Of a stretch of 64,000 nt of DNA, positions 32,754-41,087 are shown one piece after another. The notes under the pieces were generated by a model. It was not told the origin of the DNA and did not search any database. It saw nothing but the letters and a program-made list of their open reading frames with translations. The translations under genes were made by a program, and so were the position numbers. The stretch is from RUG11462 sp045539315. Lineage in GTDB: Bacteria; Bacillota; Clostridia; Oscillospirales; Acutalibacteraceae. The stretch covers positions 69,298-133,297 of the forward strand of contig JAZQFC010000015.1 of NCBI GenBank assembly GCA_045539315.1. Direction: 5' to 3'. Every line of letters starts with the position of its first letter. Positions within the stretch are counted from its first letter, which is position 1.

Positions 32754-33531
32754 ATTGTTTAATTATTGGATATAACTGAATTGTGTTGCCACCATCTACT
32801 ACTAATTCAGCGCCTGTTGTATTGCGAGCGTGGGCTGCGAAATAATACACTGCATCTGCAACATCACTACCAACCGCAACATCACCAATTGGTGTAAATC
32901 TTGATGGTACTGATTTATAAAATTCAGGATTTTCCTCCCATCTGTCTGTTTTAATCATACCAGGAAGTACAGCATTAACACGAATGTTGTACGGACCTAA
33001 ATCAAGCGCTAATGCTCGCATAAGCCCTAATTGACCGCCTTTTGATGCAACATAAGCAATTCTATCGGGAATGGCTCTGTAGGCTGTGTTTGAATTTACA
33101 AAAACAATATTTCCCCCACCGTTTTTAATCATTCTTCTTGCCGCAGTTTCACAAAGTAGATAATTCCACACTACATTTGTGTTGATAACTTTCATAAAGT
33201 CAGTTAGTGGGTTTTCAAAAACTTTAATGCTAAGACCTTGGTCTGCGGCATTCAGAACTAAAGTTTCTACAAAAACACCTTTGCTATCTAAATCTAAAAA
33301 CATATCTTCAGCTGCTTTTTCATCGATAGTTGTTTCATTTATAAGCGAGTCAATATGATAACCAACAAAATTGGTATCAGGGAATTTTTGTTCATACTGT
33401 TTTTGCGCTAAATGAACTTTTTCAATATTTCTGCCTGTGAACACAACATCATAGCCCTCTAAAGCAAATTTTTCTACAATATCAACGCCCGTATTTATAC
33501 AAGCACCGGTTACTAAAACTGTTTTATTCAT
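32752..33531 (-). CDS. short-chain dehydrogenase/reductase
   Basis: 259-residue NAD(P)-dependent oxidoreductase of the classical SDR fold. The cofactor motif TGACINTG is at residues 8-15, LVLNAAD near 91-97 stands in the NNAG position, a serine is at 147, and the catalytic YVASK is at 160-164. RVNAVLPGMIKTD near 184-196 and ELVVDGG near the C-terminus are typical. As last gene of an operon with a GH16-fold enzyme and a sugar-acid dehydratase, it may oxidise a sugar at C1. That substrate is inferred from context only. Confidence 0.85.
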   Translation of the reverse strand: MNKTVLVTGACINTGVDIVEKFALEGYDVVFTGRNIEKVHLAQKQYEQKFPDTNFVGYHIDSLINETTIDEKAAEDMFLDLDSKGVFVETLVLNAADQGLSIKVFENPLTDFMKVINTNVVWNYLLCETAARRMIKNGGGNIVFVNSNTAYRAIPDRIAYVASKGGQLGLMRALALDLGPYNIRVNAVLPGMIKTDRWEENPEFYKSVPSRFTPIGDVAVGSDVADAVYYFAAHARNTTGAELVVDGGNTIQLYPIIKQ

Positions 33532-33532
33532 A

Positions 33533-34354
33533 TTATTTTACCTTATCAAAAACCCTTACAAAATCAACTATAAACGCATCATCTACAAATTTTTCTCCAA
33601 CTTTTACAGGATCATCTTTACGATAACCCTGCACTTCTGTTGTTAAAAGAATGAATTGCGGAACATGAGAAACTGTTTGATTCGTTCTTGAGATTTCTTT
33701 GCCATCGCAATAGAAAACATAGCCATCTTCTTGCCAATCCATACCAAAATAATGCCAACTATCTTCGGTTTGCTCTAAATCATATTTAACCCTTGCTTCT
33801 TCTCTTAATTGAGAACCATAACCGCCCATAATATTACCTGTTGTACATTCGCCTTCTTTAAAATATTCCATAATATCTGACTCAACACCACACCATTCTG
33901 GCTCAAATCTTGTGCCTATTGATGGAGATTGTGTCCAAAAAGCACTCCACATTTCTTCAGGATTTTTTTGAAACTTACAACGACATTCATAATAGCCGTA
34001 TCTATGTACAAACTTTGGTTCTTCGAGTACTCCTAATGGCCAAATGGCTTTTTGGTCTTCCCAACCACGAATCATTTCCCCTCTTGGAACATCAAAAGAA
34101 TTGCAACCTGTTTGCAATTGCGGTGAAACATAGTAACCGTTTCGCTCGGTTCTATGAAGTTCAATATGGCTATTTCCATCTAAAACAATACCTTGGTCAG
34201 TAAATGCTGTGCCAGGTTGACCCCAGAAATTAAGTCTAAAATCCCATTTTGTTGTATCAAGTTCTGTTCCATCAAACTCATCTGCCCAAACTAGTTTCCA
34301 CTCACCTTCTGGCAAATATGATGGTTCGTGTCCTTTGACTTCAAATTTATTCAT
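33533..34354 (-). CDS. GH16-family glycoside hydrolase without a signal peptide
   Basis: 273-residue concanavalin-like beta-jelly-roll enzyme. WKLVWADEFDGTELDTTKWDF (split at residues 19-28 and 29-39) is the GH16 entry pattern. The catalytic ExDxxE is complete as E158-S-D160-I-M-E163 in CGVESDIMEYF, with a bulged strand. YGYYECRCKF near 119-128 and WHYFGMDWQEDGYVFYCDG near 200-218 also fit. GH16 members cut agar, carrageenan, porphyran, laminarin and similar glycans and are usually secreted; this one has no export signal. The substrate cannot be read from the sequence. It lies 12 bases after the dehydratase gene. Confidence 0.8.
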   Translation of the reverse strand: MNKFEVKGHEPSYLPEGEWKLVWADEFDGTELDTTKWDFRLNFWGQPGTAFTDQGIVLDGNSHIELHRTERNGYYVSPQLQTGCNSFDVPRGEMIRGWEDQKAIWPLGVLEEPKFVHRYGYYECRCKFQKNPEEMWSAFWTQSPSIGTRFEPEWCGVESDIMEYFKEGECTTGNIMGGYGSQLREEARVKYDLEQTEDSWHYFGMDWQEDGYVFYCDGKEISRTNQTVSHVPQFILLTTEVQGYRKDDPVKVGEKFVDDAFIVDFVRVFDKVK

Positions 34355-34366
34355 AATTTTTCCCCT

Positions 34367-35527
34367 TTAAAAATAAAACTCTGTTTTTGCTGGTCTTATG
34401 TCAGTTAAAGCACCTGTATAGTGGCGCAAAGTGTGTGGCTTATAAGGGTGTTTTAAACACTCTTCTTCATTAATTTCAATGCCAAGCCCTGCTTTATTTG
34501 GAATTTTGATGTAACCGTCTTCGTACTCAAGTGATTCATTTGTAACATCTTTTCGCCAAGGGACATCAGAATACATAATTTCTAAAATGCTGAAATTTGG
34601 ACAGTTTGCCGCAAGTTGCAAAGTAGCCGCATTAGCCACAGGACCTGATGGGTTGTGTGGTGCAAATGGAATGTATCTGCACTCTGCTTCTGCAGCAATC
34701 TTTTTAAGTTCCATAATACCGCCTGCGTGAGAAATATCAGGTTGTATGTAATCTGCCGCCATCATATCAAACATGCGCTTATAATCCCAACGTGTATATA
34801 GACGCTCGCCTGCAGAAATTGAAACCGGCGATTTATCTTTAACTGCCTTTAATGCATCGAGATTATCCGGTGGAACAGGTTCTTCGAAAAACATTGGGTT
34901 AAATTGCTCGAGTTGTTTTGCAATTTTTATACCCGTTGGAATATTAAATCTTCCGTGTCCTTCAATAAGCAAATCAACTTCATCGCCAACTGCATCTCTT
35001 ACTGCACCTACGCATTTTAATGCTTTATCGAGTTCTTTATTAGAAATTTCAAGATAGTTTTTTCCAAATGGGTCCCACTTCATAGCGGTAACTCCTCGTT
35101 TTACGGCTTGTTTTGCTTTTTGAGCAAACTCTTCCGGTTCTTTTGCCCCTGCAAACCAACCATTAACATAAATTCTTACTTTATCGTTAACCTTGCCACC
35201 TAAAAGTTGATAAACAGGTACGCCGAGAGATTTACCTAAAATATCCCAAAGCGCCATTTCAACTGCTGAAAGCGCAGACATAAGCACAGGGCCGCCTCGC
35301 CAATAAGCATCGCGATAAATAATATGCCAATGCTTTTCAATTTCCAAAGGATTTTTGCCGACTAAATACTCTTTGATATGCTCTACTGCGCCGATGAGCG
35401 CCTTTTCTTTATATTCAAGAGTTGCTTCGCCGACACCTTCAATACCTTCATCGGTATAAACTTTTACAAAAACCCAATTTGTTCGAAAACAATCTACCGC
35501 AAAAGTTTTAATATCAGTAACTTTCAT
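34367..35527 (-). CDS. enolase-superfamily sugar-acid dehydratase, D-galactonate-dehydratase-like
   Basis: 386-residue mandelate racemase/muconate lactonising enzyme family member. The ATG at 35527 is chosen because GGGAGG lies 7-8 bases before it. The barrel carries metal ligands E189 (LLIEGHGR), a glutamate at 215/216 (FFEEP) and E241 (SAGER), with acid/base histidines H191 and H291 (APHNPSGP) and KWDPFG near 150-155. The paired histidines and KWDP match DgoD-type dehydratases, which remove water from galactonate to give 2-keto-3-deoxygalactonate. Related aldonates are possible. It heads the dehydratase-GH16-SDR operon and is divergent from an AraC regulator. Confidence 0.85.
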   Translation of the reverse strand: MKVTDIKTFAVDCFRTNWVFVKVYTDEGIEGVGEATLEYKEKALIGAVEHIKEYLVGKNPLEIEKHWHIIYRDAYWRGGPVLMSALSAVEMALWDILGKSLGVPVYQLLGGKVNDKVRIYVNGWFAGAKEPEEFAQKAKQAVKRGVTAMKWDPFGKNYLEISNKELDKALKCVGAVRDAVGDEVDLLIEGHGRFNIPTGIKIAKQLEQFNPMFFEEPVPPDNLDALKAVKDKSPVSISAGERLYTRWDYKRMFDMMAADYIQPDISHAGGIMELKKIAAEAECRYIPFAPHNPSGPVANAATLQLAANCPNFSILEIMYSDVPWRKDVTNESLEYEDGYIKIPNKAGLGIEINEEECLKHPYKPHTLRHYTGALTDIRPAKTEFYF

Positions 35528-35641
35528 TATTTTGCCTCCCATTATTGACATTTACTAAAATTATTGTATAATATATTTTATCGTATTTATATACTTATCT
35601 TACTAAATTTATTAGATTTCTTACTGTTTTAAGGAGTAATT

Positions 35642-36448
35642 ATGAATATTCAATTACCTGAAATAGTTGCTATTGGTATTTATGATACAAAAATAGCTTT
35701 AAAAAATGTTTCTGTAACAAAAACGAGAAAGACCACAATGTTTGAAATAGAAATACCTATTGCAAATGGGGGTATCTCTCATATTAACGACGAAAGAATG
35801 CCTATTTCCCCTGATATGATTATTTGCGCAAAGCCAGGACAAATAAGGCATACAAAAACACCTTATAAATGTTATTATATTCATATGATTTTAGAGCGTG
35901 GTGATTTGTATGATTCGCTTATGTCTTTGCAAAATTACATAAAAACAAGTAAATTTTCAAAGTATTTAGAGATATTTAAAAAGATGTGTGAATACTATGA
36001 AACCGCTTTAGAGCGAGATGAAATAATGCTTCAAAGTCTTATTTTGAAACTTATTTATATGTTAATTGATGATTCAAAGAGTTTAGAAATTCAAGGAAAT
36101 GTAAAACAAAGCAACTACAAAACAATTGAAAAAGTTATTAAATATATTAAGGATAATATCACTGCCGATTTGTCGCTTGAAACAGTTGCTAAATATGCAG
36201 GTTTCAGTCCTATTCATTTTCACAACTGTTTTAAGGCTTCAACAGGAATGACGCTTCGTGAGTATGTTGAAGAACAACGAATAAAACGCGCAATTAATAT
36301 TTTAGTGTCAACCGATAAGAGTCTTACAGACATCGCTTATGAATGTGGCTTTTCTTCGCAAAGTTATTTTAGTTTTGCATTTAAACGCAAAATGAAAATG
36401 ACACCAAGAGAGTATGTTAAACAAGTTTTAAGTAGATATGATATATAG
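35642..36448 (+). CDS. AraC-family transcriptional regulator
   Basis: 268-residue activator with a cupin-like N-terminal sensor domain (about 1-140, with HTKTPYKCYYIHMILERGD near 75-93) and a C-terminal AraC DNA-binding domain (about 165-262) with two helix-turn-helix units. AKYAGFSPIHFHNCFKASTG is near 183-202 and IAYECGFSSQSYFSFAFKR near 228-246. It is transcribed divergently from the dehydratase operon across a 114-base gap and is also next to the beta-mannosidase gene. It is therefore the natural regulator of the island, with a sugar effector. Confidence 0.92.
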   Translation: MNIQLPEIVAIGIYDTKIALKNVSVTKTRKTTMFEIEIPIANGGISHINDERMPISPDMIICAKPGQIRHTKTPYKCYYIHMILERGDLYDSLMSLQNYIKTSKFSKYLEIFKKMCEYYETALERDEIMLQSLILKLIYMLIDDSKSLEIQGNVKQSNYKTIEKVIKYIKDNITADLSLETVAKYAGFSPIHFHNCFKASTGMTLREYVEEQRIKRAINILVSTDKSLTDIAYECGFSSQSYFSFAFKRKMKMTPREYVKQVLSRYDI

Positions 36449-36449
36449 C

Positions 36450-36480
36450 AAAAACCTCCGACTTTAAGTCAGAGGTTTTT
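36450..36480. terminator. bidirectional terminator between araC-like and GH2 genes
   Basis: Stem AAAAACCTC (36450-36458) / GAGGTTTTT (36472-36480), continued by GAC/GTC after a mismatch, with T runs on both sides. Confidence 0.8.
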
Positions 36481-36483
36481 TAG

Positions 36484-38880
36484 TTATTTAATATCATAAA
36501 CAGATTTTAGTGTTATTGTTTTTGGGTTTCCTGAAAGAATCTTAATTCTTTTTGTTTCGCCATTAAGACTAAAATAGTTATCAGAGAAAATTGTATCATC
36601 ATCTGCTAAAACTCTTATTCCATAAGCAAAAACATCTGATGAAATTTCAACTTCATCGCCTATAATTTTAGCGCTTAAAGTTGGTTTTTTAAATTCATAA
36701 TGTTTTGGCGCTGTGAATAAAACACAGTCTTCGCTGACAATTTCTCCATCGACAACAAATTGATATGAAAGATAATTACTCTTATAATCAATCCCATCAA
36801 AGTTCATCTTTTCAAGCCATTTTGAAGAAAGTTTTTCTACCTTTATTTCTTGGCTACCTTGTTTGATTATCTCGCCTGTATTCTCTCGAAGTTGCCAACA
36901 AACTGTTCCCTCTACATCATTTAATGTTTCATTAGCAACTGAAAGTCTTGCGCTAATTTCAAACGGTCTTGGCTGCTCACAAACTGCGTTACGATGAGTA
37001 GTTTCGCCAATTTCCTCGCAAGAAATCATAACAGGAGCAAAAAATCTTTTTGCAAAATACTGCAACGCTTTGTATCTGCCGAAATAGTCAATAGAAGCCC
37101 AAGAAGCAGTTGGCCAGATGTCATTTAGTTGCCAATAAACTGCGCCCATACATCTGCCGCGATTTCTTCTAAAATGTTCAACGCCATATTTAATAGCGAG
37201 CGCTTGAAGCATTTGAGAAGCATACAAAATTGTATCAAAATCTGTTGGGTATTTAAAAGTTGATGCCAAATAGTTCATTATTTTGCCATTTGCAGATGCA
37301 TTTCTCTGGTGCATTTCAAATACACGAGAAAAAATGTTTCTATCTTCAGGCAATGTAAACGCTTCAACCGTTTTAAGTTCCGGGAATGACTGAAAACCAA
37401 ATTCAGAAGCATATCTAAAATAGAATTTTCTATATTCGCTAAATGGTTTATTTCCGTGCCATACATCCCAATAGTGAGTGTCTCCCCTGTTTTCACTGTT
37501 AGGGTCATCATAATTACCACCGCTCGAAGGTGAAGCAGGCCAATAGAATGTATCTGGGTCACAATTCTTCATAATAGATGGAATAAAGTTTTCAAAAATT
37601 TCTAAATAATCTTTTTTGTTTTCTTCTGTGCCATCATAAACATAGTCTTTTGCGAACATTTCCATCTCGTTATTACCACACCAAAGCCCTAGACAAGCAT
37701 GATGACGAATACGAGTAACATTATCAATAATCTCTGCTCTTACATTTTCTCTAAAATGCTCGTGTGGTTTATAATGAGCGCATGCGAACATAAAGTCTTG
37801 CCAAACAACAAGGCCTAATTCATCGCAAATATCAAAGAAATCATCAAATGGGAAGAATCCACCGCCCCATACTCTTACTACATTGAAATTACAGTCTTTG
37901 CAATGTTTAAGCAATTTATATGTACGCTCATAAGTTATTCTTGATAAAATATTGTCTTCCGGAATATAGTCTGCGCCAAAAGCGAAGAATTCAACACCAT
38001 TTACGCTATGCGCAAATTTTTCGCCATATTCGTCTTTTTCGCGAACCATTTCAAGCGTACGCAAACCGATTCTTTTACTAATACTATCAACCTTTTCGCC
38101 GTTTTCTAATAAAGCGATATTTACAGTATAAAGTGGTTGTTCGCCAAAACCATTTGGCCACCAAAGTTTTGGATTTTTAATTTCATTTTCCTCATTTGCC
38201 TTTAAAACTGAACTCTCACCATCAGGAGAAGTAATTTCAACTAAAAGTTCAGCATTACCACTAACTTTAATTTGTGGGTTTACAAAAACCTTGCCATCTT
38301 GATGACGCTGACGAATATAAACGTCTTCTATATACGCTGAATTTTCAATAAGCAAATAAATATCTTTGAAAATACCTGCATCAGGAAGACGAGGACCCCA
38401 GTCCCAACCAAACATACAATGGGCTTTTCTTAAATGTGGAAAACCTGTCATAGCGTCAGGTGTTCCACCTAAATAATGCTCATTATGTTTTTCAACTATA
38501 TAATTAGTTGGCGAAGTAAACACAATTGAAATTGTGTTTTTCTCTTTTAATTTATCAGTTACATCAAACTTATAACTTCTGTGCATATCATAAGTTTTAT
38601 CAACTAGTTCGCCATTAATATAAATAGTTGTAACGCTATCAAGACCATCACAACAAAGATATACTTTAGCGCCTTTAACTCTTTCAAAATCAAACTCTCT
38701 TGAAAAAGTATAATCGTGGTCCATAAGAGGCAAAACTTTAAGTTCATTATCTCTGTAAAACGGGTCTTCTATTAAACCATTGTTCAACAAAAAAGAATAA
38801 ACAGAACCTGGCACTGTATCATTACAGTCAAACCCGTTTCCTTTCAAGTTCCATTCGCCATTTAAAATTAGTTTTTTCAT
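36484..38880 (-). CDS. GH2 beta-mannosidase
   Basis: 798-residue exo-acting glycosidase removing terminal beta-mannose. I start at the ATG at 38880 (GGAG 8 bases upstream); the longer frame runs through the promoter. The N-terminal jelly roll starts LNGEWNLKGNGF. CMFGWDWGPRLPDAGIFKD near 155-173 is characteristic of beta-mannosidases rather than beta-galactosidases. The acid/base glutamate is E405 in WCGNNEMEMF and the likely nucleophile E493 in YASEFGFQSFP. No signal peptide is present, so the substrate must be imported. It has its own promoter. Confidence 0.92.
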   Translation of the reverse strand: MKKLILNGEWNLKGNGFDCNDTVPGSVYSFLLNNGLIEDPFYRDNELKVLPLMDHDYTFSREFDFERVKGAKVYLCCDGLDSVTTIYINGELVDKTYDMHRSYKFDVTDKLKEKNTISIVFTSPTNYIVEKHNEHYLGGTPDAMTGFPHLRKAHCMFGWDWGPRLPDAGIFKDIYLLIENSAYIEDVYIRQRHQDGKVFVNPQIKVSGNAELLVEITSPDGESSVLKANEENEIKNPKLWWPNGFGEQPLYTVNIALLENGEKVDSISKRIGLRTLEMVREKDEYGEKFAHSVNGVEFFAFGADYIPEDNILSRITYERTYKLLKHCKDCNFNVVRVWGGGFFPFDDFFDICDELGLVVWQDFMFACAHYKPHEHFRENVRAEIIDNVTRIRHHACLGLWCGNNEMEMFAKDYVYDGTEENKKDYLEIFENFIPSIMKNCDPDTFYWPASPSSGGNYDDPNSENRGDTHYWDVWHGNKPFSEYRKFYFRYASEFGFQSFPELKTVEAFTLPEDRNIFSRVFEMHQRNASANGKIMNYLASTFKYPTDFDTILYASQMLQALAIKYGVEHFRRNRGRCMGAVYWQLNDIWPTASWASIDYFGRYKALQYFAKRFFAPVMISCEEIGETTHRNAVCEQPRPFEISARLSVANETLNDVEGTVCWQLRENTGEIIKQGSQEIKVEKLSSKWLEKMNFDGIDYKSNYLSYQFVVDGEIVSEDCVLFTAPKHYEFKKPTLSAKIIGDEVEISSDVFAYGIRVLADDDTIFSDNYFSLNGETKRIKILSGNPKTITLKSVYDIK

Positions 38881-38911
38881 AATTTTTCTCCATATTTTAT
38901 ACTTTGTGTTG

Positions 38912-38940
38912 ATAATAACACTAAAGTAATTAAATTTCAA
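38912..38940 (-). promoter_or_regulatory. beta-mannosidase promoter
   Basis: Minus-strand TTGAAA (38935-38940), 17-base spacer, TATTAT (38912-38917), about 32 bases before the ATG at 38880. Confidence 0.75.
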
Positions 38941-39027
38941 GAGGAAAATAAGAATTTTATGTAGAAAAATCAATATAAATATGATAATATATTTTTATAA
39001 TAATTTTTATCTTTTAGGAGAAATATT

Positions 39028-40890
39028 ATGCCTTTTTTACCACTTTATAAAAAAGAAATGAATGATTACGGTTGGGATAGACCTGACTTTATTATTGTTA
39101 CGGGGGACGCTTATGTTGACCACCCTTCTTTTGGTACTGCAATTATTTCTCGTGTTTTAGAAAGTGAAGGGTTTAAAGTTTGCATTATTTCTCAACCAAG
39201 AAGTGATGAAGATTATAAACGATTCGGTAAACCTAGACTCGGCTTTTTAGTTAACAGTGGTAATATCGACTCGATGGTGGCGCATTATACTGCTGCTAAA
39301 CGCAAACGTAGTGATGACGCTTATACCCCTGGTGGAAAGGCAGGCGCTCGTCCTGATAGAGCGGTTATTGTTTATTGTAAAGCAATAAGAAGGCTTTTTG
39401 GCGACGTAGCAATTGCTATTGGTGGTATTGAAGCATCGCTTCGCAGATTTGCGCATTATGATTATTGGGACGATAAAGTGCGCCCTTCAATTTTAATTGA
39501 TTCTACTGCCGATTTGCTAATGTATGGTATGGGCGAAAAACACATTGTAGAAATTGCTAAAAGGCTTGATAATGGCGAGAGTATTCAAGATTTAACCGAT
39601 ATTAAAGGCACTTGTTACGCAGTAAAAACCCACGATTACAAGCCTATGCCTGTTAAAGAATGCCCTAGTTTTGAGGCGGTTTCAAAAGATGATGAGCAGT
39701 CTAAAGAAAAGTATGCTATTTCTTGTAAAATTCAACAACAAGAACATGACGCGGTTAGTGGTAAAACTGTTATTCAACGCCACGGCGATAGAATTGTAAT
39801 TCAAAATCCGCCTATGCCACCACTTGAAACTGATGAGATGGACAAGGTTTATTCTCTGCCGTTTATGCGTTCATATCACCCTTCTTACGAAGCCCTCGGC
39901 GGTGTGCCAGGCATTGAAGAAGTTAAGTTTTCTATCATTCATAACCGTGGGTGTTTTGGCGCTTGTAATTTTTGTGCTCTCGCTTATCATCAAGGCAGAA
40001 GAATAAGCACAAGAAGTCACGAATCGGTTATTGATGAGGCTAAAAAGATTACTGAAATGCCTGATTTTAAAGGCTATATTCACGATGTTGGTGGACCTAC
40101 TGCAAACTTTAGAAATGACGCTTGTGTTTCACAAAAAAACAAAGGTGTTTGTAAAGATAAAAAGTGCCTTGCGCCATCAATTTGCAAGGCGGTTGAAGTT
40201 GACCATAGCGATTATTTGAGTTTGATGAGAAAATTGAGAAAACTGCCGAAAATTAAAAAAGTTTTTATTCGTTCAGGTATTCGATTTGATTATCTTGTTG
40301 CAGATAAGGACGAATCTTTTTTCAAAGAACTTGTTGAACATCATATAAGTGGTCAATTAAAAGTTGCGCCTGAACATTGCTCTAATAATGTTCTAAAAAG
40401 AATGGGCAAACCACCTGTTGAGATTTATAATAAATTTAAAAAGAGATTTTATGAACTCACACAAGGCATTGGCAAAAAACAGTATTTAGTGCCATATTTA
40501 ATGTCTTCCCACCCTGGTAGTACAATAAACGATGCTATTGAGTTGGCTTTATTTTTGAAAAAAGAGGGGTTGCACCCTGAACAAGTGCAGGACTTCTACC
40601 CTACTCCCGGTACTGTTTCGACTTGTATGTTTTACACGGGGCTTGACCCATATACAATGGAAAAAGTTTATGTGCCAAAAACGCAAAAAGAAAAAGCAGA
40701 GCAAAGAGCACTGCTTCAGTATTATCGCCCTGAAAATCGAGCATTGGTGCTTTCTGCATTAAAGCGAGCAGGCAGATATGATTTGATAGGGACAGGCAAA
40801 AACTGTCTTGTAGCCCCTGATAAACAACAAAACAATAAACCTAAAAAGTTTGATAAATACAAGAAAAAGAATAATAAAAAAAGAAGATAA
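39028..40890 (+). CDS. YgiQ-family radical SAM protein
   Basis: 620-residue iron-sulfur enzyme of unknown reaction. The UPF0313 N-terminal domain (PDFIIVTGDAYVDHPSFGTAIISR, about 19-42) precedes the radical SAM core with the cluster motif CFGACNFC near 311-318 (CxxxCxxC), and GQLKVAPEHCSNNVLKRMGKP is near 443-463. A second cysteine-rich patch (CVSQKNKGVCKDKKCLAPSIC, near 370-390) is typical. The C-terminus is a lysine-rich tail, probably RNA-binding. AGGAG lies 7 bases before the ATG. It is unrelated in theme to its glycosidase neighbours. Confidence 0.9.
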   Translation: MPFLPLYKKEMNDYGWDRPDFIIVTGDAYVDHPSFGTAIISRVLESEGFKVCIISQPRSDEDYKRFGKPRLGFLVNSGNIDSMVAHYTAAKRKRSDDAYTPGGKAGARPDRAVIVYCKAIRRLFGDVAIAIGGIEASLRRFAHYDYWDDKVRPSILIDSTADLLMYGMGEKHIVEIAKRLDNGESIQDLTDIKGTCYAVKTHDYKPMPVKECPSFEAVSKDDEQSKEKYAISCKIQQQEHDAVSGKTVIQRHGDRIVIQNPPMPPLETDEMDKVYSLPFMRSYHPSYEALGGVPGIEEVKFSIIHNRGCFGACNFCALAYHQGRRISTRSHESVIDEAKKITEMPDFKGYIHDVGGPTANFRNDACVSQKNKGVCKDKKCLAPSICKAVEVDHSDYLSLMRKLRKLPKIKKVFIRSGIRFDYLVADKDESFFKELVEHHISGQLKVAPEHCSNNVLKRMGKPPVEIYNKFKKRFYELTQGIGKKQYLVPYLMSSHPGSTINDAIELALFLKKEGLHPEQVQDFYPTPGTVSTCMFYTGLDPYTMEKVYVPKTQKEKAEQRALLQYYRPENRALVLSALKRAGRYDLIGTGKNCLVAPDKQQNNKPKKFDKYKKKNNKKRR

Positions 40891-40896
40891 AATAAA

Positions 40897-40931
40897 CCCC
40901 TGACTTAAATTTTCAAGTCAGGGGTGTTTTT
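40897..40931 (+). terminator. terminator of the YgiQ-family gene
   Basis: Perfect 10-bp stem (40897-40906 / 40915-40924) with an 8-base loop, then TGTTTTT. Confidence 0.85.
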
Positions 40932-40940
40932 AACAATTTT

Positions 40941-41027
40941 GTCATTCTGAACGAAACGAAGTGAAGTTGAAGAATCTTTTCTTGAGATTTTTAGTAGAGA
41001 TTCCTCGACTACGCTCGGAATGACACG
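40941..41027. repeat. miniature inverted-repeat element
   Basis: Two imperfect inverted arms, 40941-40977 (starting GTCATTCTGA) and 40998-41027 (ending CGGAATGACACG), flank a 20-base AT-rich core. The inner arm ends AGAATCT and AGATTC also pair. It has no coding capacity. A single similar arm occurs at 26201-26234. Elements of this look are frequent between genes in Firmicutes. Confidence 0.65.
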
Positions 41028-41051
41028 ATTATAATATTATAGATAGAAAAC

Positions 41052-41075
41052 GGGAGCGCAATGCGCTCCCTTACT
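41052..41075 (-). terminator. valS terminator
   Basis: Perfect 8-bp GC-rich stem (41052-41059 / 41063-41070) with a 3-base loop; on the minus strand it runs into GTTTTCT. Confidence 0.65.
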
Positions 41076-41087
41076 AATTTTATTACA

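Noticed and set aside
35528..35641. Specific AraC binding sites in the divergent intergenic region
   Set aside because: CTAA-ATTTA-TTAG and other AT-rich inverted repeats are present, but such palindromes are expected by chance in this composition and no direct repeat pair stands out.
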